This document shows, piece by piece, positions 1 through 9,462 of a stretch of DNA of 64,000 bases (position 1 is its first letter; the number at the start of each line of letters is the position of its first letter). Below the pieces are notes generated by a model. The model ran no database searches, was not told where the DNA came from, and was given only the letters and a program-made list of their open reading frames with translations. Made by a program: the position numbers and the translations under genes. This stretch comes from Zymoseptoria tritici IPO323 (lineage: Eukaryota; Ascomycota; Dothideomycetes; Mycosphaerellales; Mycosphaerellaceae), in contig NC_018208.1 in NCBI RefSeq assembly GCF_000219625.1, positions 1,116,001-1,180,000 on the forward strand, given 5' to 3'.

Positions 1-1519
1 AGGAATCGGTGCATCTGTTGTCTTGGTGACGGTAGTCGCTGGCCGAGGATCGGCTGAAGGCATCAACTCAGTAGATCCAGAAGATTCACCAGAAGCCGGT
101 CCGGACGTCGAAATGCCGGGAGTTGCAAAACCACTGGTGACCACCGAAGCACTGCTCGCGAGAAGCGTAGTTGCAGGAAGCTCAGCAGTGACCGGTGGCA
201 ATGTGCCAGATGATACGGATGATATGGTGCTAGGTTCCGAGGACACAGTTCTGCTGGCAGTCGCGCCGCCAACAACATTAGGCGATGTGCCAGTTGACGC
301 ACTATCAGAAGCCGAGGAGCTAGGAGCGGAGGAAGTATTGCCAGGATGCTGGCTTCCACTGGCGATAATTTCTTCTGCGGAAATGTCACTGATCGACGTA
401 GAAATGGGATCGTTGCTCGGTGCTGCAGGTGTACTAGCAGTAGTGGTGTCGAAGACATCAATCGACTAAGTGTTCCTCGTCGAGGCAGTCACGATTTGGA
501 TGCTCGTCGTATCTGTCGACGCTCTAGTGTCGGGCGTCTGCGCCGAGGGATCGGGAAACAAGCCATCGGGTGTTGCAGTGAGATCAATTGTCGTCGTGGC
601 AAGGGGTGTCGGCTCGGTGTAACCAGGCTCCTCTGAGGTATCCGGAGGTCCATCGTCCGTATAATTCGGAGGATCGACATCTTCAAAGCCGCCATCGCCA
701 TCATCGCCGTCGGACGGGGAAAGAGTTGTCATAGGCGCGAGTCCCGACGTGTCAAGGGAAGCCGTGAGAGCCGTTGTGGGAGGTGTACCCACTACAGAAG
801 CTGATGCGGAGGCTGAGGCAGTGTGAAGTAGTGCAGGGATCGTGTCAGCGCGAGATTAAGAGGCACGTGCAGGGTTTGAAAAGGGAGAAGACGCAAAAGC
901 AGAAGACGTGGAATGGAACCTGGATGGTGCAGATGATGCAGCAGAAACGATAGAAGAAAATGCAGGAGTAGACGACAAGATAGGAAATGAAGCAGGTCCG
1001 GAGACAGTAGCGGCCGCAGAGGCCGGTGGTGGTGCTTGTGCAGAGGTAAACGCAGCAGATGAAGCAGGGAAAGACGCAGTGGAAGATCTAGGAAATGACG
1101 CCGTGCTGGGCGAGGAGGAAGATGCAAAGGAAGGCGAGGATGGGCGTAAGGATAGATGAGTAGATGGACGTAGAAGAGACTCGGAAGATGCTCATAGTGC
1201 TGCTAGAACTCCTCGTCGATGCGGTCTCGGTACCAGCAGTCGGTTTGACCGTCGCATCTGAAGATGCAGCGGGGTTGACAGCAGATACTGGCGGCCCGAT
1301 ATCCGACATTGAAGCCGCTGCGGTGTTTGAGCTTGAAGCGGAAGGAACCCGAGGGTCGGTCGAAGCGGTAGAAGAGCCTCGCACGATCACAGTCGTCGAA
1401 CCAGCGATCGGTCCAGCCGTCGTGGGAGAAGGACATGCAGCGTACGTCGCAGAGTTCGATCCGGACCAGGAAGCTGAAGGAGCCGACGCGTCCGTGCTAG
1501 AGTCATGAAGTGCTGACCG
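1..1519 (-). pseudogene. Ser/Thr/Ala-rich mucin-like reading frames, interrupted, cut by left edge
   Basis: Read on the minus strand, nearly the whole stretch translates into Ser/Thr/Ala/Pro-rich sequence without globular domains, as in secreted or GPI-anchored fungal wall glycoproteins. It is not one frame. One frame is open from about 1519 to 1088 and holds an ATG at 1196 followed by a hydrophobic run (SILTPILAFLCIFLLA) that could be a signal peptide or a GPI/TM tail. Downstream the composition continues in another frame, which is broken by a TAA near 846 and a TAG at 466-468 and then stays open to base 1. No convincing GT-AG introns explain the switches. Either this is a decayed gene or it holds introns I could not place. 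The long plus-strand frames here are Glu/Ala/Asp/Gly-rich mirror images of the Ser/Thr codons and are not believed. Confidence 0.4.
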
Positions 1520-1562
1520 GACTCACCGGAGTGACGTTCGCACAAGGTTTCGAGTGTCTGCG

Positions 1563-1616
1563 GTCTGGGGTGAATACGAAGCTAAATTTGTCTGGGGTGA
1601 ATACGAAGCTAAATTT
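1563..1616. repeat. 27-bp perfect tandem duplication
   Basis: The unit beginning GTCTGGGGTGAATACGAAG occurs twice head to tail (1563-1589 and 1590-1616) with no mismatch, which suggests a recent slippage or duplication. It lies outside any supported gene. Confidence 0.9.
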
Positions 1617-1619
1617 GTC

Positions 1620-2456
1620 GACGTTCATCTTATCTTGGCATGGATCTCACCTGTTCGACAATCGTGCGGGACGATCCCGTGGATGGAGATCTGGGTTCTC
1701 TGAGAAGAGAAGGGCCGAAGGCCGATGGGTTGAAGATCGTGGAAAGGGTGCTCCCATCGAGGGAAAGGGGTATGTCTCTCAAACGATCGCATCGGTCTCT
1801 TTCCTTTTTACGATCGATCGTTCGGCAGGCCAGCTCTTCCAACACCGTCACTCGATGCACGGCCTACACCAGGTTGGCATTTACAACACCTGGACCAAAA
1901 GCAAGAAGTAGTGCATAGCCCCTTGGGCATGTCACCGGTCTTTCCGCGCCAATGCGAGCTCTCGATCAACTGCCGAAATGTGCTCAAGCAGGGTAGATAG
2001 ACTTTGTCGACTGTCCGCGCTATTCCTGTATGCAGGATACAGGTTGTACCATAACCCTGCAGGCACGCGCCGGATGGCCTCACATGGATTTCACGAGGTC
2101 GAGAACCACGTTTGTTGCCATTTTTGTTGGCAGTATCCAGGTCTGTGCATCAGGCAATGACGATGCTGCGGTCATATCAACTCGTATCTCCTCAAACTTG
2201 ACGAAACAAATGCGACGAACGAGCAATACGCTACACTGCCACGCCGTTAGGAGCATTTTTCCTTGCTCAGCGGTGCCGCAGTGGAAGCGATGCTATTCCT
2301 GGCGAAGGACTGCGAAGAAGTGTATAAAGAGATGCCTTCTCCCCGTCGAAGGACCATTCTTCATCACCAGCAACAACAATATCCAACAACCAACAACCAA
2401 CAACATCCAGCAACCAACAACACTTCCCAACAACATCCACTCAACCCACCACCACA
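1620..2456. other. Intergenic stretch with promoter of the Hce2 gene
   Basis: I see no supportable gene here. A TATAAA at 2323-2328 lies about 130 nt before the ATG at 2457, and the intervening leader is very rich in CAA/CAAC repeats (about 2364-2456), typical of fungal 5' UTRs. Confidence 0.5.
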
Positions 2457-2945
2457 ATGCTCTTCACTCAAAGCCTCACCCTCGTGGCCCTCCTCACCAC
2501 CTCCGCCCTCGCCTCTCCCCTTGCCCAGAACGGCGGCGGTACGGCCGGCACCACCGGACTCCGCAACAACTGCGACGGCTCCACATTCGTCCCCGTGACC
2601 GGCAGCGCCGGCAACGCCCCATCCAAGTGGGACTGCCAGCTGCTCCGCGACGGCTACATCGCCAAACAGAACAAGTCCTGGCTCATCTCCGGCCCTCGCA
2701 TCATTGGTACCGTTCGCACTTGCCAATTCTCCGCGACGGTGGATGTCTCCGGTACGTCAGGCTGGATCGGACGGGACGACATTATGGATCTAATGAAGGA
2801 CTCGTTGAACTTGTGGAAGGATGGCGAAACGACGCAGGTTCAGGGCGCGATGCAGGTGGGTGAGTCGGGCGATGTGAATTGTGTTGCTGGGAAGAATGGA
2901 GAGGGGCAGAAGGTTCGTATTGCTTGGACTCTGGGGCATTCGTAG
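2457..2945 (+). CDS. Secreted Hce2-domain (Ecp2-type) effector-like protein
   Basis: Intronless 162-aa protein. Residues 1-19 form a signal peptide (hydrophobic core LTLVALLTTSALA, cleavage near ALAS-PLA). The rest matches the Hce2 pattern (homologues of Cladosporium fulvum Ecp2): CDGSTFV at about 39-45, a DCQLL block, a central TCQFS, an IGRDDIMDLMKDSL segment and a final NCVAG followed by the C-terminal strand. Four cysteines remain after the signal peptide, as expected for two disulfides. Ecp2-family proteins are secreted into the host apoplast and some promote necrosis; that role is family knowledge and is not shown here. The neighbours are unrelated, so no effector cluster is evident. 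Confidence 0.85.
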   Translation: MLFTQSLTLVALLTTSALASPLAQNGGGTAGTTGLRNNCDGSTFVPVTGSAGNAPSKWDCQLLRDGYIAKQNKSWLISGPRIIGTVRTCQFSATVDVSGTSGWIGRDDIMDLMKDSLNLWKDGETTQVQGAMQVGESGDVNCVAGKNGEGQKVRIAWTLGHS

Positions 2946-3354
2946 GTGGGAGGCCGAATAGGGGGGGTGATGAGCAGAGAGGTCGTCGCAGAGGTGGACC
3001 GGACCAGGAGATCAGTTTCGCCGATATATATATATGCTGATAGAACGGTGTACATCAGTCGGCTTTGATTGTCCACGGCAGAATTTCATCTGGTCGATCA
3101 TGTCCAATTGGTTTTTATTTATCTTCTGAGTTGGTTGATACTGGCCTGTCGTTGTCAAGACAAAGACTGAATGTATAGCCCAATACGTGTTGGTTTGGTT
3201 GTCTACACGAGGCTAAATCCCGCACGTGACGTCCACGAATTACAGCCTCAGGCCAAAAAAACATGACTCAGCTGAATAGTTTGATTGTGGGAGCTGCCGA
3301 GAGCCGCTAGTGAGTATAAGTATTTTCTTTCTCCCGCAACCCTCCGAGTCCAGC
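2946..3354. other. Intergenic; 3' region of Hce2 gene and presumed U2 promoter
   Basis: No ORF is worth calling. A TATA-like TATAAG at 3315-3320 lies about 35 nt before the inferred U2 5' end. An (AT)n run occurs at about 3024-3035. Confidence 0.4.
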
Positions 3355-3379
3355 AGCTCTTCTTTGCCTTTTGGCTTAG

Positions 3380-3435
3380 GTACGTTACACTTCGACCTCA
3401 ATTTTCTTCGACATCATGCTAACAGGACCATTCAG
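3380..3435 (+). other. Spliceosomal intron 1 inside U2 snRNA (56 nt)
   Basis: Starts GTACGT, has a perfect branch site GCTAAC at 3418-3423 and ends TTCAG at 3435. Removing it restores the universally conserved U2 string GGCTTAG-ATCAAG. An alternative AG at 3424-3425 would leave ten extra bases and break the U2 sequence. Confidence 0.92.
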
Positions 3436-3452
3436 ATCAAGTGTAGTATCTG

Positions 3453-3505
3453 GTATGCACCTTCCCGATCGAGCGCAATGCTCCTTCCTTGCTAACATCT
3501 CGCAG
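3453..3505 (+). other. Spliceosomal intron 2 inside U2 snRNA (53 nt)
   Basis: Starts GTATGC, branch site GCTAAC at 3491-3496, ends TCGCAG at 3505. Removal restores GTAGTATCTG-TTCTTTTCAG, the conserved junction between the branch-point recognition region and stem IIa. Confidence 0.92.
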
Positions 3506-3898
3506 TTCTTTTCAGTTTAATCTCTGAAACGTCACTACGGTGACATTCTATGATTATACTCATTTTTGGAACCAGCCCGGTGGCCGCTGAGCTTGCTCAT
3601 GTCACTGAGCACCGTGTCGCCAGTATAGCACTGCCTCTGGCTGACGCGAATCACTTTTTCATCTGCCTCTTCGCTGACTGCGAGGTTCAGAAGAAGAACA
3701 TGACTTTCTTTGCGCATGTCGTGGTGAGCTCTTGACACGTGGAATTACAGGCTGCGCTGCGATCCTCGCACCTCGCTGAGATACTGCTGTCAAATTGTCA
3801 AGACTGTTTGTTGACTACGAGGCAATCATCCTCTCTCCTCGCTAACAGAGCACCATAAACAAGCAGCCTCGATCGTTCGGTCCATCCAATACGAGCTC

Positions 3899-4417
3899 TC
3901 ATCCTCTCCACTTGGTCGACCGCTCCTTTTTCGTCTTCGGCAGCCTCTGCAGACCGAAATTCTGGTTGATCTCCTCCCCAGCTTCCTTCAGCTCCTTGTC
4001 GCTTGGCTTCTTGGTCCATGATGGCCCGCTGATGGCGCCTCTCCTTTCCCATTGACGTGGTGGCGGCGGTGTCATCAGCTGCGGGAATCTTGTCAGGTAA
4101 CTCTCGTCGTATAAGTTGTTCTGGGGCCGTCGTAGGCGCGGCGGCTTCTCCTCGCCAAGCGCATCGAGCAGCGGTCGATGGACCGGAACTGATGTCATGA
4201 ACGGTGACAGCTGCTGGATTTGCTGCGCAGTCAATGGAAGCGCTCGGTTTCTATTTTCTAGCAGCGACAGGTGGCGCATGCGATCGAGCTGCGCAAGGAA
4301 GTCTTCGTTCATGGTGGCTCTGCTGGTTGCTGGGGTGTTTGGCGTCTGAATTTCGAGCTGCGCCAGTTCGTCAAGCGTTGTGGTAAGACGTGCGCTCTTG
4401 CTCGTGGGGTTCGTCAT
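3899..4417 (-). CDS. Hypothetical protein, Pro-rich, C-terminal basic tail
   Basis: An open frame of 172 aa from the ATG at 4417 (MTNPTSKSARL). It can be extended upstream in frame to an ATG at 4546 (MSELSQL), which is less protein-like. The product is hydrophilic with a possible helical N-terminal third (DELAQLEIQ, EDFLAQLDRMRHLSLLEN), a Pro-rich middle (PQLMTPPPPRQWERR) and a basic C-terminus (PKTKKERSTKWRG). No signal peptide, membrane segment or known domain is recognisable. I do not recognise the family. It lies tail-to-tail with the U2 gene, with about 250 bp between them. Confidence 0.5.
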   Translation of the reverse strand: MTNPTSKSARLTTTLDELAQLEIQTPNTPATSRATMNEDFLAQLDRMRHLSLLENRNRALPLTAQQIQQLSPFMTSVPVHRPLLDALGEEKPPRLRRPQNNLYDESYLTRFPQLMTPPPPRQWERRGAISGPSWTKKPSDKELKEAGEEINQNFGLQRLPKTKKERSTKWRG

Positions 4418-4684
4418 CTGAAGTTTGTTCTGTCGATTGCAGACTGAGCGGCGTAGGTTGAGGTAGATGAGCAGGATTTTACTCATAGACAATTGCAGAG
4501 ACATCGCACACGACGCTTCGCGAAACAGCTGAGACAGTTCACTCATCTTCAAACTGAATGTGACTCGTCATTTGAAGATTCAGCTAGAAAGACACAGTCT
4601 CGAGGCTGAGATCGTTCACTCGCCTTGCACCATGACCGAGCACAGCACACGATCTATGCCCCCATTTGCGCCTACCATCCTTCA

Positions 4685-6794
4685 CTATCTCCGCCTTCCA
4701 GCTCCTCCACCACCTTCACCACCTCTATCAGCCAAACTCACCACCTCGCTGATTCCCGCAGCTTCCTGTTCATCCTCCAACGCCTGCACTTCCTCCCGAA
4801 CATCCCACCACTTCTGCTCTGCGCGGTCGAAAGCTTTCTTCCGAATCTCCTTCACGGAGCGGTCGTCAGGGTTGCGCTCATACTTCCGCGCCTCCAAGAT
4901 GACCTCTTGCCAGTCGTTGTTGGTTCGAGTGAAGAAGTCGCGCAGAGTCTCGAAAGGTCGAGGCATGGGAAGCTTGTCGTCCGTGGAGGCGGTGGCATCC
5001 TGCTCCATTTCCTCGGCCTCTGCTGCCGCGGCGGCATGAACAGCCGCTGCATGTTCGTCCGCAATTGATGTTGCTGGTGTGCTTGGTTCAGTACCCATCT
5101 CTTCGTCGGAGTCCGAGTCATCCGAGCCTTCTTCGTCATCCTCATCGCTATCTTCATCTTCGCTTCCTTGCCAGTCTTCGAGCTCACGCTTGAATACTTC
5201 CTTCACGCCGTCCAGCTTTCCAAGATCAATGGAGAACATCTCGTCGAAAGTATACTCCCGGTCACCTTTCTCAAAGGTACCACCAAAGAGGTACAGAGTA
5301 TCTTCTTGAACTGCCAAGGTGGTGTTGAAGCGAGGATGCGGCATTTCCCACATTACCGGCTTCTCGATCTTCGTCTCTTCGTCGTCGTCGTCTGCGGCTG
5401 CGACAGGTACATCAGTCATCTCTGTGTCATCTAGAGAACCTTTGTTCTCGATAAGAGCCAGGTTTCGCAGAAGCTCCTCCTCATCCGCTTTGCCTCTCCC
5501 ACGTCTCCGATCCGCTGCGGGAACGGCTTTCTTGCCTGAAGTCCTAGGTCTTCGTAGACCGAGTTGAAAGAAGCGATTGCGGTCAACATTGTAAGCATAG
5601 AGTAGATTGAAGAACTCGCTGTCAATGCCCTCCTCAGATTCTTCGACGTCATGCACGCCGCCGAAGGCGATACCACGACCCTTGTGATGGGCCATTGTCG
5701 CACCGGCCCGTGGCGGATTGGGTGAGTTGACTGGCTTCTTCCTCCTCTCCCATCTCACCGTGGGCGGTGTATTGACAGGTGCTTCAGCCGCTGGCGGAGT
5801 GACTCTCAGATACCATGTATCCTGATGGACCATCGGCTTCATGGTCACTCGCGAACCAGACTTGCCGGCTTTGGTGGACTTGATCGCCGTCGTAGCCTTG
5901 ACACGAGAGTAGCCTCCATATATGACCGCTCCTGTCTCATGAGGTAGTAATGAGAACGACGAGCGGGCATCCGGCTTCTGTGCCTGCGCCGGGAGGTTCA
6001 CCGCATGCCAGACATAACGCTGGGTATCGTACAGCCAGACGTCCTGCAAATACTTCGTCTGCTGGCTCGTGTCCTGGAAGCCTCCGAATAGGATGATGTA
6101 GTTCTTGAAGTATGTCATTCGATGGCCACTTCGAGCTGGCGGTCCTCCTTTGCCTTCCAGCTTGGTCCACTCTCTAGAGCTCGGGTCGAGTTTCCAGAAG
6201 CTAATTATCATGTCAGAGAACATCCGATTCGAAATTTTGGAAGATCTTAACTCGTTATAGTGGTAAAAGGTGCCCTGCTTCGGACTTGAGAACTCCCCGC
6301 CGAACATATAGATGCCGCCGGAGTTACCTCCCATGCACATGGCGTGTCCACTTCGTGGCAAGGGTGTATTCGGGCTGGTGACTTTTCGCCACGTATCCGT
6401 ATTCGTTTTGTAGACAAAGAGGTCGTTGAAGAAGGTCGCGAGAGCTCCATTGAAGTATTCTCCTCCAAAGAGGAACAGCTCATTGCTATTTGCTGGGGAT
6501 GCTACCAATGTGGCAGACGAGCGTGGCGATGGCGGCTCTGTTGAGACCTCAGTGACTTTGGTAAATGCTTCCTGCTGCTTTTGGTATGCCAGCAGCATGG
6601 CATCGAGGTCTGCATCCTCAGCGTCGCTATCATCGTCCTATCTCGTTGTTAGATAGAGTTCACAGCTCATGTGATCCAATCCTTGCCTTTTTCTTCAGTG
6701 ACAATTTCTTGTCTGACTTGTCTGACTTTTTCGCCTGCTTGGCCGCTTTGGCCGCCTTCTTTGCCGGATCCTTCTTCTTCTTATCCTTCGCCAT
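4685..6794 (-). CDS. Kelch-repeat protein, Kel3/KLHDC4-like
   Basis: Exons 6794-6687, 6637-6252 and 6200-4685 give 669 aa. The N-terminus MAKDKKKKDPAKKAAKAAK is a Lys/Ala-rich basic stretch followed by an acidic DDDSDAEDADLDA. About six kelch blades follow, each with FGG or YGG (FLFGGEY, IYMFGGEF, IILFGGF, VIYGGYS, IAFGGVHD, LYLFGGTF). Next come a long acidic region (EDEDSDEDDEEGSDDSDSDEE) and a C-terminal DUF4110-type helical domain (RPFETLRDFFTRTNNDWQ to QKWWDVREEVQALEDE). This order matches yeast Kel3 and animal KLHDC4; the exact function is poorly known. Intron 1 (6686-6638) uses a GC donor (AAG/GCAAGG) with branch CTAAC. Intron 2 (6251-6201, GTTAAG...TTAG) is 51 nt and in frame; removing it restores YNDFWKLD. 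Confidence 0.88.
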
Positions 6795-6974
6795 CTCTGC
6801 TGCGCTTGTGTCAAGTCTTGACTGTGGCTGGACTAGAAAACGAGTGGTTGTTTCATGAAAGTGGCTCAGTCCCGTCGAAGGTTTCATTCATTCACTTGCC
6901 CCGTTTGCGGCTCGGCCCTCGAAGCTCCTGCTGACTGTAAAACGACCACTTGCGATCCCAAATCCTCGATCACC

Positions 6975-8541
6975 ATGCTCATCCTCCGAAAAATGTCCAC
7001 TATTGCTCCAGCCCGGATCATCAGTCAGAAGTCGTACCAAGGTATACTGCAGTGTCCTGTGAACGGCCTTTCACGAACACTAATTTGGTCTCGTCTCAGT
7101 CGCTGGAAAGCTCAAGGTGACCGAGCACTTCTTCGACGTTCCCAAGGACTACTCCAAACCCGACGGAGGCACAATCCGTGTCTTTGCTCGCAGTGTTCGC
7201 AAGCATGAGACACCCATAGTACCCGTCGTGGGCTCCGACAAGGAAAGTAAAGACCAGTTGCCATGGATGGTCTATTTGCAAGGCGGGCCTGGAAACGAAT
7301 GCCCCCCGCCTCAATCGTTTGCTGCGACACATCGGGTTCTGGATGCCGGGTATCAATTACTGTTCCTTGACCAACGAGGGACCGGGTGAGTAGTAGAAGG
7401 TCAAGTGTGACAATTGAGCTTTGAGCTGATCGAGAGACCAGCCTATCCACCCCAATCACAGCATCAACACTACAAATGCGAGGCGATAACGATGTCCAAC
7501 ACCAATATCTGAAGCTCTACCGAGCTGACAGTATCGTCAAAGACTGCGAAGCAATCCGTCAAGCTCTGACAGCCGACTATCCCGAGGAGAAGAAGAAGTG
7601 GTCGACCATGGGCCAGTCGTTCGGCGGCTTCTGCACCATCACCTACCTGTCTTTCCACCCAGAAGGCTTACGAGAGTGCTTCATGTTTGGCGGGCTGCAG
7701 GCGCTGGTGAAGTCTCCTGACGATGTGTATCGTAAAACTTTCGTCAGAGTCAAGGAGCGGAACGAGGCTTACTATGCCAAATTCCCGGATGATGCGGAAA
7801 GGGTTCGCACAATCATGAACTTCCTTGCACGATTCGGTGATGGTAAGATCAAGCTGCCGTCGGATGGCAATCTCACCCGGCGGAGATTCCGTCAGCTGGG
7901 GATTTCGCTGGGAATGCATGGAGGCTTGGATATGATTCACGATATTGTGCTACGAGCTAGCTACGATATTGAGGTACGTTTATCGTTGTCCTCTTTCGTC
8001 GCCGCCAAATTCTGATTGATATCAGGCCTTCGGACATATCACCCGAGGCTCTCTTTCAGCAATCGACAACATGTCATCATTCGACGACCATCTAATCTAT
8101 GCAATTCTCCACGAGCCAATCTATTGCGAAGGCCACGCGCCCAACTGGTCGGCATACCGTGTTCAGTCCGAATTCCCGGAGTTCGACATCGACCGCAAGG
8201 ATGGTCCCATCTACTTCACCGGCGAGACGATTTATCCCTGGATGTTCGAAGACTATGCCGAGCTTCGCAAGGTCCAGGACGTGGCCAACCGCGTCGCCTC
8301 CGACTCAAGTTGGGGTCCACTGTTCGACGAGAAGCAGTTGGCGAAGAACCAAGTTCCGGTGTATGCCGCCAGCTACATCGAGGATATGTATGTCCCCACG
8401 GACTTCGCCCTGGAGACGGCGACGAAGATCAAGGGCTGCAAGGTGTTCACGACCAATGTCATGTTCCATAATGCTCTTCGATCTCGCGTGGATGAGGTGG
8501 TCAGGCAGGCGTTTGCGTTGCGGGACGATGTGAACGATTGA
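6975..8541 (+). CDS. S33-family proline iminopeptidase-like alpha/beta hydrolase
   Basis: Exons 6975-7041, 7100-7385, 7442-7973 and 8026-8541 give 466 aa; starting at the second ATG (6993, MSTIAPARI) gives 460. Introns are 58, 56 and 52 nt, all GT-AG. Hallmarks of the proline iminopeptidase family are the oxyanion-hole HGGPG-like motif (YLQGGPGNE), LFLDQRGTGLSTPIT, the nucleophile elbow MGQSFGGF (Ser), a late Asp in SYIEDMYVP and a His in NVMFHNAL. The enzyme should remove N-terminal proline from peptides. There is no signal peptide, so it is probably cytosolic. It is divergent from the kelch gene, with about 180 bp between start codons. Confidence 0.88.
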
Positions 8542-8685
8542 GGTTCGTGTGACTTTCGGCCAGTGAGCTATGTCTGCTTGGGGTTGACCCGGCAGAGCTG
8601 TCAGAGAGCAGGTCTCCTGCATGTAGATGTCGATATCTTCTTTCGAATGAACGAAATGGCACGATCTCTTCCTTTGTCACTTTCC

Positions 8686-9462
8686 TCAAAGCAAGACGTT
8701 CTCCTGTACTGCAATGCGGTATATCGCTCGAACAATTGGCTCAACGTCCTCAGTCTTGATCGGCATTCTGTGCTCGCCATTCCATTCGACCACAGTGGTG
8801 GTTTCCGGATTATGATACTTCTCCAGCATCTCTCGGTGTAGATGTATACCCGGATCCTTCAGGCCATGAACATGGATTGTAGGTATCTTGAGAACATGTG
8901 GACTCACGCCCTCCCACACGAAGCCCTCACTCATGCCTCCTGGGTTGACCAACGCCGGAGATCTGCTGTGCTTGCACAACGATACCAGCGGCAGTCGTCC
9001 GTTGCAGATAACCCCAAATTTGTAGTCCGTATCTGCAGCTCCCTCTTTCTCCAGCCGAATCTGCTGGTCATACAGCAAACTCGAAGCCACCTTCGCGCCC
9101 TGACTGAATCCCAACACTCCAACCCATGGTCCGTCGCCTGTATCGTTCTGCTTGCAGGTATCGATCGCATACATGAGCTCTTCAGTCGCAACTTCGTCGT
9201 CCAGCTCTTGGTGGGTCGGCAGCCAGCGCAGCCATCTTCGAAAAGGGCCAAAGTCCTTGTAGGTGGGTGCAATGCCCGGTCCGGCGTCGCAGAAGTGAGG
9301 TCCGTCGGCGAAGACGAGGCGGAAGTCGGGGAGGCGGTGGATGAAGGCTCGGGCTTGCAGCTGGAAGACCTCTCCGGTTACGCCGCCTCCGTGGAGGCAT
9401 AGGATTCGAGGTTTGTGAAGATTGGACTCTTCATTCGCGGATTGTGGTCGAGAATACGACAT
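8686..9462 (-). CDS. FSH1-family serine hydrolase
   Basis: Single-exon 258-aa protein starting MSYSRPQSANEES. It has the FSH (serine hydrolase, ovarian-cancer-gene-2-like) layout: RILCLHGGGVTGEVFQ near the N-terminus, DGPHFCDAGPG, nucleophile GVLGFSQGAKVAS, Asp in VHGLKDPG and His in WNGEHRMP. Fungal relatives include stand-alone thioesterases such as LovG, but no polyketide genes lie nearby, so a general esterase role is more likely. It is convergent with the iminopeptidase gene, 144 bp apart. Confidence 0.85.
   Translation of the reverse strand: MSYSRPQSANEESNLHKPRILCLHGGGVTGEVFQLQARAFIHRLPDFRLVFADGPHFCDAGPGIAPTYKDFGPFRRWLRWLPTHQELDDEVATEELMYAIDTCKQNDTGDGPWVGVLGFSQGAKVASSLLYDQQIRLEKEGAADTDYKFGVICNGRLPLVSLCKHSRSPALVNPGGMSEGFVWEGVSPHVLKIPTIHVHGLKDPGIHLHREMLEKYHNPETTTVVEWNGEHRMPIKTEDVEPIVRAIYRIAVQENVLL

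Larger units (their letters stand above)
3355..3646 (+). ncRNA. U2 spliceosomal snRNA gene with two introns
   Basis: Three exons join into a canonical U2 RNA of about 183 nt. Exon 1 (about 3355-3379) carries the 5' domain CTTTGCCTTTTGGCTTAG. Exon 2 (3436-3452) is ATCAAGTGTAGTATCTG with the branch-point recognition GTAGTA. Exon 3 starts at 3506 with TTCTTTTCAGTTTAATCTC. In exon 3 stem IIa closes (TTTCAG/CTGAAA), stem IIb is GTCAC-TACG-GTGAC (3531-3544), the Sm site is ATTTTTGGA (3562-3570), stem III contains GAGCTTGCTC, and stem-loop IV is GCCAG-(TATAGCACTGCCT)-CTGGC (3619-3640). The 5' end is inferred by alignment with remembered yeast and human U2 and is uncertain by a few bases; the 3' end is placed just after stem IV. 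All structural elements are intact, so this looks functional and not like a retro-pseudogene. U2 pairs with intron branch sites and with U6 in the nucleus. Confidence 0.93.

Noticed and set aside
908..1508. Glu/Ala/Gly-rich plus-strand frames at 908-1159 and 1164-1508
   Set aside because: They are exact complements of Ser/Thr/Ala codons on the minus strand and show no domain or start context.
3424..3425. Alternative acceptor AG for U2 intron 1
   Set aside because: It lies within the branch-site context and would leave ten bases that disrupt the conserved GGCTTAGATCAAG string.
3550..3735. Small plus-strand ORF of 61 aa
   Set aside because: It overlaps the Sm site and stems III-IV of the U2 RNA and is a chance frame.
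5168..5567. Plus-strand frames opposite the kelch gene
   Set aside because: They mirror acidic repeats of the kelch protein and have no independent evidence.
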